From the NCBI GenBank assembly GCA_919902505.1, contig CAKKRE010000036.1:53807-117806 (forward strand): a DNA stretch of 64,000 bases. The letters are read 5' to 3'. A program made the translations under genes and the position numbers. The notes under the pieces are model-generated. The model had not been told where the DNA came from, made no database searches, and saw only the letters and a program-made list of their open reading frames with translations. This stretch comes from Nitrospiraceae bacterium (GTDB lineage: Bacteria > Nitrospirota > Nitrospiria > Nitrospirales > Nitrospiraceae). Of this stretch, positions 43,734 through 51,546 are shown piece by piece (positions within the stretch are counted from its first letter, which is position 1; each line of letters opens with the position of its first letter).

Positions 43734-44018
43734 ATGTTTGGTTCGTTTGGCTGGATGGAGCTGTTGCTGATTCTCATCATCGTCCTGATCATCTTCGGCG
43801 CGGGGAAAATTCCCCAACTCGGTGAGGGATTAGGTAAAGCAATCAAGGGGTTCAAGAAGTCGGTTCACGAAGCGGATGCCATTGACGTGACGGCCACCGA
43901 GGCGGAACCCGCCCCGACTCAGCCGTCGGCACAGATCCAGCAAACTGAACAGCCGGCCACACCCCCGCCTGCGCAGCAGGCCGGTGCGGCTCCACCGCCA
44001 CGGACGACGCAGGGGTAA
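43734..44018 (+). CDS. tatA: Sec-independent translocase component TatA
   Basis: A 94-residue protein with the TatA layout: a short periplasmic N-terminus (MFGSFGWMEL), one TM helix (LLILIIVLIIFGAG), the hinge KIPQLGEGLGKAIKGFKKSV and a Pro/Ala/Gln-rich cytoplasmic tail. The FG hinge motif and amphipathic helix are intact. AAGGAG lies 11 bp upstream. A second TatA/B gene follows 94 bp later; tatC is not in the window. Confidence 0.92.
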   Translation: MFGSFGWMELLLILIIVLIIFGAGKIPQLGEGLGKAIKGFKKSVHEADAIDVTATEAEPAPTQPSAQIQQTEQPATPPPAQQAGAAPPPRTTQG

Positions 44019-44112
44019 CTTGCGAAACTGAGGATGCAGACCGAATGACGGCGATGTGACCTCGGAGTCCCGCCGCTCGGTCTTCAGTACACCCCCCTCA
44101 GTATGGAACACC

Positions 44113-44412
44113 ATGTTCGGTCTTGGCGCTGGTGAAATTCTCATCATCCTGGTCATTGCGTTCCTGTTGTTCGGGCCGAAGCAGTTGCCTGAGATCGGCC
44201 GACAGGTGGGCAAGGCCGTGAAAGGATTTAAAGAAACGGCGGACGATCTGAAGAAGACCGTTGAGCCTGAGATCAACATGATTCAGCAGGAAATGAAGAT
44301 GGTGGAACAGGATTTCGAGTCGTCGATGAAGGAAGCGGAAGAACAAATTAATCATGCAACATCGGGCGTAGAGCAAGGGGCAGAGGAGTCAGGTTTGCCC
44401 AAGCAGGCCTAA
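44113..44412 (+). CDS. tatB: TatA/TatB-family translocase protein
   Basis: A 99-residue protein with MFGLGAGEILIILVIAFLLF (TM), GPKQLPEIGRQVGKAVKGFK (hinge and amphipathic helix) and a charged coiled cytoplasmic region (IQQEMKMVEQDFESSMKEAE). The longer charged helix suggests a TatB role, but the N-terminal Glu and FGPKQLPE are TatA-like, so the A/B assignment is open. The start is ATG 44113, since the frame upstream has no TM-compatible N-terminus. With the upstream tatA it may form a complete A/B pair. Confidence 0.85.
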   Translation: MFGLGAGEILIILVIAFLLFGPKQLPEIGRQVGKAVKGFKETADDLKKTVEPEINMIQQEMKMVEQDFESSMKEAEEQINHATSGVEQGAEESGLPKQA

Positions 44413-44454
44413 TACCATTTTTATGATCGCTCTACGGCTGTGAAGGGAGGTGAC

Positions 44455-44653
44455 CACAGCACAGCAACAGGACAAGATCTGCTGTGTGGGGAACTCGCCT
44501 CGGGAGTGAGGCGAGCATCGAGGCCGGATGGTGGGCACCATCGGGTCTGGCCGATTAAGACCCACACGTAAGAGTTTGGACTCACAGTGCAATAGCGGTT
44601 GGATGTATAGGCGGCACCCGGCGTGAGTGGGTACACAAAGGGTTGCCATCCAA
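44455..44653 (+). promoter_or_regulatory. Multi-hairpin structured leader upstream of the porin gene
   Basis: Five successive stems can be drawn in about 200 bases: CACAGCA/TGCTGTG (44455-44486), CTCGCCTC/GAGGCGAG (44494-44515), GATGGT/ACCATC (44527-44542), GGGTCT/AGACCC (44543-44563) and TTGGATG/CATCCAA (44599-44653). All except the first are uninterrupted. The last ends six bases before the AGGAGG ribosome site of the porin. No T-run follows any stem, so simple termination is unlikely. This matches no riboswitch class I can name; a cis-acting RNA is inference. Confidence 0.5.
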
Positions 44654-44670
44654 TTCACAGGAGGAACGCT

Positions 44671-46335
44671 ATGAAACGCATCCATGGACGGACCAGATGG
44701 GGCCGGTTGGCCGCCATCTTCGGCGCTGCGGCAGTGACGGCTCTGCAGTGTCTGACAGTCCCGGCCTTTGCCGGATTCGAACTTCCCCCGGGCGAACGCA
44801 TCACGAATCTTCCCGCCATTCCTCGTAACATGCCGCAAAAGGAAGCGTACGAGCTGTACGATCCGGTCATCGGTCGAAACTTCGACATCAAGAATCTCTG
44901 GATGCGCGCCGACCTTCGCGTGCGACCGGAAATGCGAAACAACGCCTGCTTTGGTGGCGCACAGCTTGGGGCTGGAGCTTGTAACTCGTTCGGAGGCGCC
45001 AACGCCAGAGGTGCCGCAGCCGGTGGTGGCAACAAGGGCAACGACATGTTCGTGCAGCAGTGGATGCGTTTGGGAATCGGGTATGACCTTTCTCCAGACG
45101 TGAACTTCTATGTGGAAATCATCGACAGCGCGACCTGGGGCGGGAACGGAAGCGCTGTCAATGCGGGAAACGGCGGCGATCCGCTGAACCACAATGGTGG
45201 TGTTGCGGGGGGCGGCGGCAACAACGGTCGTTTGGGTGTCCGCGCGGCATACATGTTGATTAGAAATCTGGCCGATGTGCAGGGTTTGAGCGTGAAGGTC
45301 GGTCGGCAGTATGTCGTGTTCGGCAACCACTCTCTGTTCGGCCACTTCGATTGGGCCAACACCGGCTATTCGCATGACGGTGTGATGTTCGCCTATCAGA
45401 CGAAGAATTGGGACAGCTACTTCGGCTGGTTCCGCAATTCAGAAAGCGACCTCGGCCAAGCGGCTCCAGTCGGGAGCGGTGCACCCAATATCGCCGGTAC
45501 CGGCGGTCAGGATGCGCAGCGCGATGCCGATATGTTCATTTTCTATAACCAGATCAAATTAGTGCCCGGAATGGTCATCGAGCCGTTCTATGTGTTGTAC
45601 CAGAACCGTTATGGTTCGGCGGACAATGCGGGGCAGGGCCTCGGTACCGCGAAGCACTCGAATCAGACCCGGCATATGATCGGGAACCGGATCGAAATGC
45701 GCAAGGGCGGGTTCGATTTCAGCAACGAAATCGCCTATCAGTTCGGCCAAATGGGCCAGGCTGGAGCCTGCGCGGGCGAGCAAAAGTGTTTGCACATCAA
45801 CGCCTGGGCGACCAGAAACTGGATCGGCTACACCTTCTATGACACGGCGTGGAAGACCCGTATTGCATTCAACCTCGATTACGCGTCCGGCGACAGCCGG
45901 AACAATACCTGCTCCAACGGATCAAACTGTAAGACAGCCAACACGTTTGAAAACTTCTTCCCGACGAACCACATCCACATGGGATATATGGATGTGCAAG
46001 CCTGGAAGAACATGTTGTCGCCGTCGGTCAACTTGCAGGCCCGACCGAGTGCCCGTGACCATATCGAATTGTGGTACACGAACCTGAACTTGGCGAATTC
46101 CAAGGACTGTTGGTATCGGGGCGCTCAGGGCTGCTACGTCTTCTCGAACGCCAACAATACGAAGACGCACATCGGCGACGAAATCGACGTGAGCTACACC
46201 AGAATGTTTGCCGACGGCAAGGTAGCTCTCCAGACCACGTATGGCACGATTTTCAGCGGTGGCTATTTAACCAGCACCCTGAACCAGACGCAAAATCAGC
46301 ACTGGGCCTATGTGTCATTGTGGATGAATTTCTAG
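44671..46335 (+). CDS. Outer-membrane porin, alginate-export-like
   Basis: A 554-residue protein with a signal peptide ending near AFA (CLTVPAFAGFELPPG). The mature part is a large beta-barrel: alternating aromatic/hydrophobic strands such as VNFYVEIIDSATWGG, LSVKVGRQYVVFG, WKTRIAFNLDYASGD and TFENFFPTNHIHMGYMDVQ, and a C-terminal strand ending WMNF with terminal Phe, as outer-membrane barrels require. The NFFPTNH and GRQ stretches resemble the Alginate_exp family. Gly/Asn-rich loops (GGGNNGR) are probably extracellular. ATG 44671 has AGGAGG upstream. Substrate unknown. Confidence 0.82.
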   Translation: MKRIHGRTRWGRLAAIFGAAAVTALQCLTVPAFAGFELPPGERITNLPAIPRNMPQKEAYELYDPVIGRNFDIKNLWMRADLRVRPEMRNNACFGGAQLGAGACNSFGGANARGAAAGGGNKGNDMFVQQWMRLGIGYDLSPDVNFYVEIIDSATWGGNGSAVNAGNGGDPLNHNGGVAGGGGNNGRLGVRAAYMLIRNLADVQGLSVKVGRQYVVFGNHSLFGHFDWANTGYSHDGVMFAYQTKNWDSYFGWFRNSESDLGQAAPVGSGAPNIAGTGGQDAQRDADMFIFYNQIKLVPGMVIEPFYVLYQNRYGSADNAGQGLGTAKHSNQTRHMIGNRIEMRKGGFDFSNEIAYQFGQMGQAGACAGEQKCLHINAWATRNWIGYTFYDTAWKTRIAFNLDYASGDSRNNTCSNGSNCKTANTFENFFPTNHIHMGYMDVQAWKNMLSPSVNLQARPSARDHIELWYTNLNLANSKDCWYRGAQGCYVFSNANNTKTHIGDEIDVSYTRMFADGKVALQTTYGTIFSGGYLTSTLNQTQNQHWAYVSLWMNF

Positions 46336-46417
46336 GAAGACGCGATCAGCTCATAGCTTTCAGCTGACAGCTTCCTTGCTGATCGCTGATGGCTTTGGCC
46401 AGAAGAAGGAGATCACA

Positions 46418-46846
46418 ATGAAAAAACTGATAACGGTAGCGCTGGGCGTCGCAGCGTTGGCGGTCGGCAGCATGCCGGTCACCGCGCAGGCTCAGGTCGC
46501 GGATGCGATTCAGGCAGTGAACGATGCCATCGTCGAGTTGACCGATGCGCCGGCCCTCGGCAAGCGCACGACCGTCGATGTCACGAAGCGATGGGGGTCC
46601 GATCGGTCCGTCATCGATAGTGCGACGGCGAAATTGCAGGACGGGCTCAGCAAGGCCCAGTCGGGCGGCGTCGGCGCCGATGCCATGCGCCAATTGAAGT
46701 TGGCGGTGGACTATGGCAAGGCGCGGCTGCACAAGGAAGCTCGGTTGTCCGCACAGGGCGCGCTCCACTACCTCTGTCAGGCCAATCAAGGGCAGGGGCC
46801 AGGCTGCGATACGGTGCCGAAGTACGGCAGCTATACGGCGCCGTAG
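46418..46846 (+). CDS. Small exported protein of unknown function
   Basis: A 142-residue protein with a signal peptide (MKKLITVALGVAALAVGSMP, cleavage after AQA) and an alpha-helical mature part, including VADAIQAVNDAIVELTDAPA, LQDGLSKAQSGGV and MRQLKLAVDYGKARLHKEAR; two cysteines near the C-terminus (YLCQANQ, GCDTVP). AGGAG lies 7 bp before the ATG. It follows the porin by 82 bp and precedes a strong terminator, so both may share one transcript. Confidence 0.8.
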   Translation: MKKLITVALGVAALAVGSMPVTAQAQVADAIQAVNDAIVELTDAPALGKRTTVDVTKRWGSDRSVIDSATAKLQDGLSKAQSGGVGADAMRQLKLAVDYGKARLHKEARLSAQGALHYLCQANQGQGPGCDTVPKYGSYTAP

Positions 46847-46904
46847 CGACTGTTCGAGGGAAATCGCGAGGAGCAAGGGAGATCCCCTGCCTGTCTCGAA
46901 GTGT

Positions 46905-46943
46905 GAAACCCCGCCGGGTGATCCCTGGCGGGGTTTCTTTTTT
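46905..46943 (+). terminator. Rho-independent terminator
   Basis: GAAACCCCGCC (46905-46915) pairs perfectly over 11 bp with GGCGGGGTTTC (46927-46937), followed by six T. It ends the porin / small exported protein transcript and lies 119 bp before recQ. Confidence 0.95.
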
Positions 46944-47062
46944 CCTGCATGGGTGGCGCAACGGGTTACGGTGAGAGAGCCGGCTTGCCCGCAGTCAGTC
47001 GATCGCCTTATACTCGGCGGACTCGTCATCTTCATCACCGTTCGTGCGTTTCTTCCCTCACC

Positions 47063-48925
47063 GTGGACGATCTGAATACACAGCTGAGCCGGACATTCGG
47101 ATTTTCGACCTTCCGCGCGGGTCAGCGCGAAGTCATGGATGCCGTGTTGTCCCGTCGCGATGCGATGGCAGTCATGCCGACCGGACAGGGCAAGTCGCTC
47201 TGTTATCAGCTTCCCGCCACCCTGTTGCCTGGGGTGACGCTGGTCATTTCTCCACTCATCGCCTTGATGCAGGATCAAGTGAACAGTTTGACGGCGCGGG
47301 GGATTGCCGCGGCGGCGTTCCACTCCGGGCTTTCCGAGCAGGAGCGGGATCGAGTGGTATTGGATCTCAAACTGCGCCGGTTGCAGTTGCTCTATCTCGC
47401 TCCGGAGCGGATGCAGCACGAGCGGTTTCTCCGGCTGCTACGCTCGCTGTGGGTGTCGTTACTCGTCGTCGACGAAGCGCATTGTATTTCCCAGTGGGGA
47501 CACGATTTCCGCCCTGACTATCTGAACATCGGCCGGTTACGGCGGGAACTCGAGAATCCCCCTTGTCTGGCCTTGACGGCCACGGCGACCGCGCGCGTGC
47601 AAGCAGACCTCTGTGAGCGGCTGTCGCTCCATGACCCGCTTCGATTGGTGACCGGTTTTCGGCGGCCCAACCTTGCGCTCTCTGTTCGCCCCTGCCGCTC
47701 CCGCCAGGAAAAGCTCGCGACATTAGATCGTGTGGTGCGTGAATACGTCACGGGCACCATTCTGGTCTATTGCGCCACGCGTCGGGCGGTGGAGGAGGTG
47801 GCGGCTTGCCTGGGGCAGTCGCAGTCGTCCGTCGGGTATTATCACGCCGGCTTGTCGGATGAAGAGCGGCGGAAGGTGCATGACGAGTTTCGGGTGGGAA
47901 CGGTGAGGATTCTGGCGGCGACCAATGCGTTCGGCATGGGGATCGATAAGTCGGATGTTCGGCTGGTGGTGCATTTCGATATTCCTGGAAGCCTGGAGGC
48001 CTACTATCAGGAAGTGGGCCGGGCGGGGCGTGATGGCCAACCTGCCGCCTGTCTGCTGCTGTTTCATGAACGGGATGTGGCCACCCAGGAATACTTCATT
48101 CAGCAAGCGTCGAAAGAATCCGGTAGTTCAGCGCGCGCCGATCGCATGAAGACATTGCTGCAGGATTTACTGGAGTATGTGTCGGTGCCGACCTGCCGGC
48201 AGCTCGCAATTCTCGACTACTTCAGCGATGAGGCCGAACGGGCCCTTGGGCCCTGCGGGCTCTGTGATCGTTGCGTGGTGACGCCACAGCCCAGTGCGTA
48301 CGTTGTCGGTGATGAGGCCACCTGCGCGAAGGCTGTCCTGGCGGCGGTCTCGTGGTGTATGGGCCGATTCGGTGTGACTCGGATCGTCGATATGCTCCGC
48401 GGGAGTCGATCGAAGGCGCTGCTTACCTATGGGGCCGAAGAGTGTCCGGGGTATGGGGGCTATCACGCCTGGTCGAAGACGGCGTTGACTCGTCTGGTGA
48501 AAGCCCTGATCGATGCGGGATATCTGCAGGTGGAAGGACTGGAGTATCCCACGCTCGACCTGACGCGGAAGGGACAGGAGGTGTTGAAAGGAATCGCTCC
48601 TCTGCTCTTGAGCGAGCAGGCTGAGAATCCGGCCGCGTCGGCGCTGAAACCACAAGGCAGTGGGCGAGGTAGCTCGATGGCGCCTCTGCTTACCGCCTCA
48701 GTCGATCCACACCTCTTTGAACGGCTTCGCCAGCTGCGGCGGGAGCTGGCCGAGGAAGAAGGGGTCGCGCCGTTTGTCATTTTTCATGACAAGACCCTGC
48801 GGAATATCGCCGGATACAAACCCGTGACGCTGGCCGCCCTGCTGGAGATTCCTGGGATCGGGGAGGTCAAGGTCGAACGGTATGGTCGCCGAGTGCTGGG
48901 CGTGGTGAATGGGGAGCTTGGGTAG
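47063..48925 (+). CDS. recQ: ATP-dependent DNA helicase RecQ
   Basis: About 620 residues with all RecQ landmarks: FGFSTFRAGQREVMDAVLSR, Walker A PTGQGKS (Lys44), the DEAH box at 137-140 in VVDEAHCISQWGHDFRPDY, motif VI QEVGRAGRDGQPA, the RQC zinc cysteines (PTCRQL, GPCGLCDRC) and a C-terminal HRDC domain (LRQLRRELAEEEGVAPFVIF). Start GTG 47063 is chosen because it places the domain at the usual distance; the frame is open upstream to 46949, and no ribosome site is clear for either. Confidence 0.93.
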   Translation: MDDLNTQLSRTFGFSTFRAGQREVMDAVLSRRDAMAVMPTGQGKSLCYQLPATLLPGVTLVISPLIALMQDQVNSLTARGIAAAAFHSGLSEQERDRVVLDLKLRRLQLLYLAPERMQHERFLRLLRSLWVSLLVVDEAHCISQWGHDFRPDYLNIGRLRRELENPPCLALTATATARVQADLCERLSLHDPLRLVTGFRRPNLALSVRPCRSRQEKLATLDRVVREYVTGTILVYCATRRAVEEVAACLGQSQSSVGYYHAGLSDEERRKVHDEFRVGTVRILAATNAFGMGIDKSDVRLVVHFDIPGSLEAYYQEVGRAGRDGQPAACLLLFHERDVATQEYFIQQASKESGSSARADRMKTLLQDLLEYVSVPTCRQLAILDYFSDEAERALGPCGLCDRCVVTPQPSAYVVGDEATCAKAVLAAVSWCMGRFGVTRIVDMLRGSRSKALLTYGAEECPGYGGYHAWSKTALTRLVKALIDAGYLQVEGLEYPTLDLTRKGQEVLKGIAPLLLSEQAENPAASALKPQGSGRGSSMAPLLTASVDPHLFERLRQLRRELAEEEGVAPFVIFHDKTLRNIAGYKPVTLAALLEIPGIGEVKVERYGRRVLGVVNGELG

Positions 48926-48941
48926 GCAAAGCTCAAAAACC

Positions 48942-49358
48942 CTACGAGTCGTTAGAATCCCCCCTCCTTGATAAGGAGGGGTTAGGGGAGGTCGGTCTTG
49001 ACGATATTGTTCGTTGTAGATTTTCCAGCACTCCGGCAACATTCTTCAGCACATCGTCGTTGTTGTAACGAATGACCTGGAGGCCGAGGGAGAGGAGATA
49101 TCTGTCCCGCTGCTGATCCTTCAGGATCTGATCGGCAGGGGCGTGACTATCGCCGTCTACTTCAATAACGAGAGACTGTTCGGGACAATAGAAATCTACA
49201 ATATAGGGCCCGATGCCATGTTGCCGCCTGAATTTAAGTCCAAAAAATTGTCGTGCTCGCAGCCTTGACCATAGCCGCGCTTCCGGGCCAGTCATGTTGG
49301 AGCGCAACTGGCGTTTGAGGTTGAGATGGTCGGTGTGTCCTTGCTTGGCTCTTGGCAC
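48942..49358 (-). CDS. DUF559 endonuclease-like protein with repeat-derived tail
   Basis: A 138-residue protein of the Vsr/MutH-like DUF559 family. Core elements are LRSNMTGPEARLWSRLRARQ, FRRQHGIGPYIVDFYCPEQ and LVIEVDGDSHAPADQILKDQ, giving the PD-(D/E)XK residues Asp and Glu-x-Asp, then RYLLSLGLQVIRYNNDDVL. The last residues (PTSPNPSLSRRG) are encoded by the palindromic repeat at 48961-48981, so the tail is repeat-derived. The start is GTG. A second copy of the palindrome family lies just upstream. Biological role unknown. Confidence 0.85.
   Translation of the reverse strand: MPRAKQGHTDHLNLKRQLRSNMTGPEARLWSRLRARQFFGLKFRRQHGIGPYIVDFYCPEQSLVIEVDGDSHAPADQILKDQQRDRYLLSLGLQVIRYNNDDVLKNVAGVLENLQRTISSRPTSPNPSLSRRGDSNDS
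48955..48992. repeat. Short palindromic repeat, inside the 3' end of the DUF559 gene
   Basis: CCCCTCCTT-GAT-AAGGAGGGG is a perfect 9-bp hairpin (48961-48981), followed by GTTAGGGGAGGT. It overlaps the DUF559 coding region, encoding its C-terminal tail. The related copy on the other side of the gene is in opposite orientation. Confidence 0.75.
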
Positions 49359-49366
49359 GAGCTCTC

Positions 49367-49405
49367 TACCCCACCTGGCCTCCCCTTACAAAGGGGAGGA
49401 ATGCT
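49367..49405. repeat. Short palindromic repeat upstream of the DUF559 gene
   Basis: CCTCCCCTT-ACA-AAGGGGAGG is a perfect 9-bp hairpin with a 3-base loop (49379-49399), preceded by ACCCCACCTGG. Same architecture as the copy at 48961-48981 but inverted, so the DUF559 gene is flanked by an inverted pair. Confidence 0.75.
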
Positions 49406-49426
49406 TTTCAAGCTGAAGGCTGACAG

Positions 49427-50044
49427 CTATTTAAAGTTCCCTGCCTTTCGAAATTGCTCCTGCAACTCGGCATACGTGTTCGTCACCGGAAACTGAGGGA
49501 ACTCTTTCGGGAGATGGTCAGGGGGGCGGAAAAAGAATCCGGCGTGAGCCTCTCCCAGCATGGCGGTGTCGTTGTAGGCGTCTCCGGCCGCCATGACACG
49601 AAAATTGAGGTTCTTCAACGCGGCCACCGCATGTTTTTTCTGGTTCGGCTGGCGGAGTTTGTAGCCGACGATCCTGCCGGTCGGTCCGATCTCCAGTTGA
49701 TTGCAGAAAATCGTCGGATATCCGAGCTGCCGCATCAAGGGACGCGCGAATTCATAAAACGTATCCGACAGGATGATGACCTGTGTCCGTTCCCGCAGCC
49801 AGGCCATGAATTCGGCTGCGCCTTCCATCGGCCCCATGGCGTCGATCACGGATTGAATGTCCGCCAGGGCCAGGCCATGCTGATCCAGGATGCGCAAGCG
49901 GCGTGTCATCAGGGCATCGTAGTCCGGCATCTCGCGGGTGGTGATCTTGAGCTCTTCGATGCCGGTCTTGATGGCAAAGTTCACCCAAATTTCAGGCACC
50001 AGCACGCCCTCAAGGTCCAGACACACAATCACGGGGTTCTGCAT
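49427..50044 (-). CDS. thrH: Phosphoserine/homoserine phosphotransferase ThrH
   Basis: A 205-residue HAD-family enzyme. It opens with the ThrH signature VIVCLDLEGVLVPEIWVNFA, in which Asp9 and Glu11 replace the usual DxD; motif II is IILSDTFYEF, and the metal loop is AAGDAYNDTAMLGEA. ThrH dephosphorylates phosphoserine and can transfer the phosphate to homoserine, so it may supply serine and contribute phosphohomoserine in an organism lacking a GHMP-type thrB. AGGAGG lies 4 bp before the start. Its 3' end lies 22 bp from a palindromic repeat. Confidence 0.93.
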   Translation of the reverse strand: MQNPVIVCLDLEGVLVPEIWVNFAIKTGIEELKITTREMPDYDALMTRRLRILDQHGLALADIQSVIDAMGPMEGAAEFMAWLRERTQVIILSDTFYEFARPLMRQLGYPTIFCNQLEIGPTGRIVGYKLRQPNQKKHAVAALKNLNFRVMAAGDAYNDTAMLGEAHAGFFFRPPDHLPKEFPQFPVTNTYAELQEQFRKAGNFK

Positions 50045-50127
50045 TCATCCTCCTGCGGGAATTGATGGGTGGTGAAAAGTGGGCTTCTCGGTAACTGGTC
50101 GTGATAGGGACTAACCAGCGGGCTGCC

Positions 50128-50925
50128 CTATCCCCCGATACTGCGACGGGCCTTTTCCTGGCTGAGATACTGCCAGATCTTGTCCATGGCCTTCTCGAAT
50201 AGTTCTGTGCCGGCCCATTGGTTGGTCTGCTCCTCCTTATGCCGTCTAGCCCAATCGACGGCCAGCGGGAGCGGGATTAGCCTGGGCGCGGTTCCGGTCA
50301 GCTCTGCCCAGAGCAGGCTCAGAGTCGTACTGAGGCGAACGGCGACGGGAACCGGCTGGACGGTCTGCTTGGTCATATCCTGACATTCCGTGGCCGGCGA
50401 CGTGACAGCAAGCTCCCGACAAGCTGCAGGCCGATCGGCGTAAATGCTGCAGGTTTCGTTGTCGAGAAAGGGGCAGGGCATGCGAAGCGCGTAGTAGGCC
50501 CGGTTCAACGGCTCGATAGCCTCATCACTCAACGGCTCAGAAGAATCGGCCAACGATGAGAGTTGTGCCAGGATACCGGCGCGAGCCAGTTGTTGCTGGG
50601 CCAGGTCGAGTTTGGACAGCAGGCGATTCCGTTCATTCTGGTCCAGCCGGTCGATGGTGTTGGTGAGCGCAAAGGCTTCCGGTACCGAAATCGGTACGAG
50701 CATCCGGCAGCAGGCGGCGCAGCCCTTTTCGCACGAAACCCTCTGGCCGGCTTCGAGTAATCGGCGTTGTTCCAGGACCTGGGCTTCTTCTCCAAGACTG
50801 CGCATGAGCGGGAGAATCGCAGTAATCGGCACGAAGCTCGTTGGCACGCCCACGGCAGTGCTGATTTCTCCGCTTGGAGTCTGCAGAGAGATTTCAAAGT
50901 GTTCAACGGTAGTGTGGTTACTCAC
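50128..50925 (-). CDS. YkgJ-type cysteine-cluster protein
   Basis: A 265-residue protein with the zinc/iron-chelating cluster of the YkgJ family: CEKGCAACCRM near residue 70, then CPFLDNETCSIYADRPAACR near residue 155. N- and C-terminal extensions show no motif. Family members are proposed Fe-S or zinc-binding proteins without settled function. GTG start at 50925; no ribosome site stands out. It is divergent from the 123-residue hypothetical gene at 51086. Confidence 0.85.
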   Translation of the reverse strand: MSNHTTVEHFEISLQTPSGEISTAVGVPTSFVPITAILPLMRSLGEEAQVLEQRRLLEAGQRVSCEKGCAACCRMLVPISVPEAFALTNTIDRLDQNERNRLLSKLDLAQQQLARAGILAQLSSLADSSEPLSDEAIEPLNRAYYALRMPCPFLDNETCSIYADRPAACRELAVTSPATECQDMTKQTVQPVPVAVRLSTTLSLLWAELTGTAPRLIPLPLAVDWARRHKEEQTNQWAGTELFEKAMDKIWQYLSQEKARRSIGG

Positions 50926-51085
50926 GGGTACCCATCTTTACGTCCGAATGGGAGTCAATTGCGTGATGGCATGCGTGCCATCACGCGCAGGCGCTATCAT
51001 AGAGAACCTCAGAATCAGTGGTCAACCAAAGCCTCAGGGCCCTCAGTCTTGCCCCGGGAGGACCGTTGCGGCTACTCTGTCGCCA

Positions 51086-51457
51086 ATGCGTTTGTCCGGC
51101 CACATCATTGGATTGCTGAAGGAATATATGCGGGATCTTGTCGAGCAAGCGCGGCAGGAATCGCAGGCTCAGGAGGCGTTCGGCTTCTCGGCACCTCCCT
51201 ACCAGCCGGACCATGCTATCGCCGATTTATTGGCTATTCTAGATGACCGCATCGAATCGGAAGGGGTGCAAGTCGGGTTGCCCAGCGAGTTTTTGCACGA
51301 GATGTGGCGGCGCTGCAACGAAGCGCGCCGTGAAATCGCCGATCGTGTGTGGCTTGAAACCAATCTCGGCCCGTCTGGTCCTTCCAAGGCTCGTGTTCGT
51401 GAGCTGACCTACGCCTCTGTGATCGAGTGCCTTGAGCGTGAGTCCACCGAAGAGTAA
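51086..51457 (+). CDS. Hypothetical protein
   Basis: About 123 residues, predicted mostly alpha-helical and acidic (GLLKEYMRDLVEQARQESQA, AIADLLAILDDRIESEG, FLHEMWRRCNEARREIADRV). Start ATG 51086 lacks a clear ribosome site and the frame stays open upstream, so the N-terminus is uncertain. Amino acid composition looks protein-like and the gene is convergent with the YdcF/ElyC gene. No family recognised. Confidence 0.6.
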   Translation: MRLSGHIIGLLKEYMRDLVEQARQESQAQEAFGFSAPPYQPDHAIADLLAILDDRIESEGVQVGLPSEFLHEMWRRCNEARREIADRVWLETNLGPSGPSKARVRELTYASVIECLERESTEE

Positions 51458-51546
51458 TCCAGGCGAACGAGGGCATTCCGTTGCACAGCTCACGGCCCTG
51501 ATTTGTTTGACTGCGTGGAGTCTCGGCAGGCTCGGACTCGGGGATT

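Noticed and set aside
44389..45375. 328-codon antisense frame over the porin leader and 5' end
   Set aside because: Opposite strand to a porin with signal peptide and AGGAGG site; no domain seen.
46346..47419. Long antisense frame (357 codons, minus strand) spanning the small exported protein and recQ start
   Set aside because: It runs opposite to two well-supported genes and through the terminator at 46905-46943; its product has no recognisable motif.
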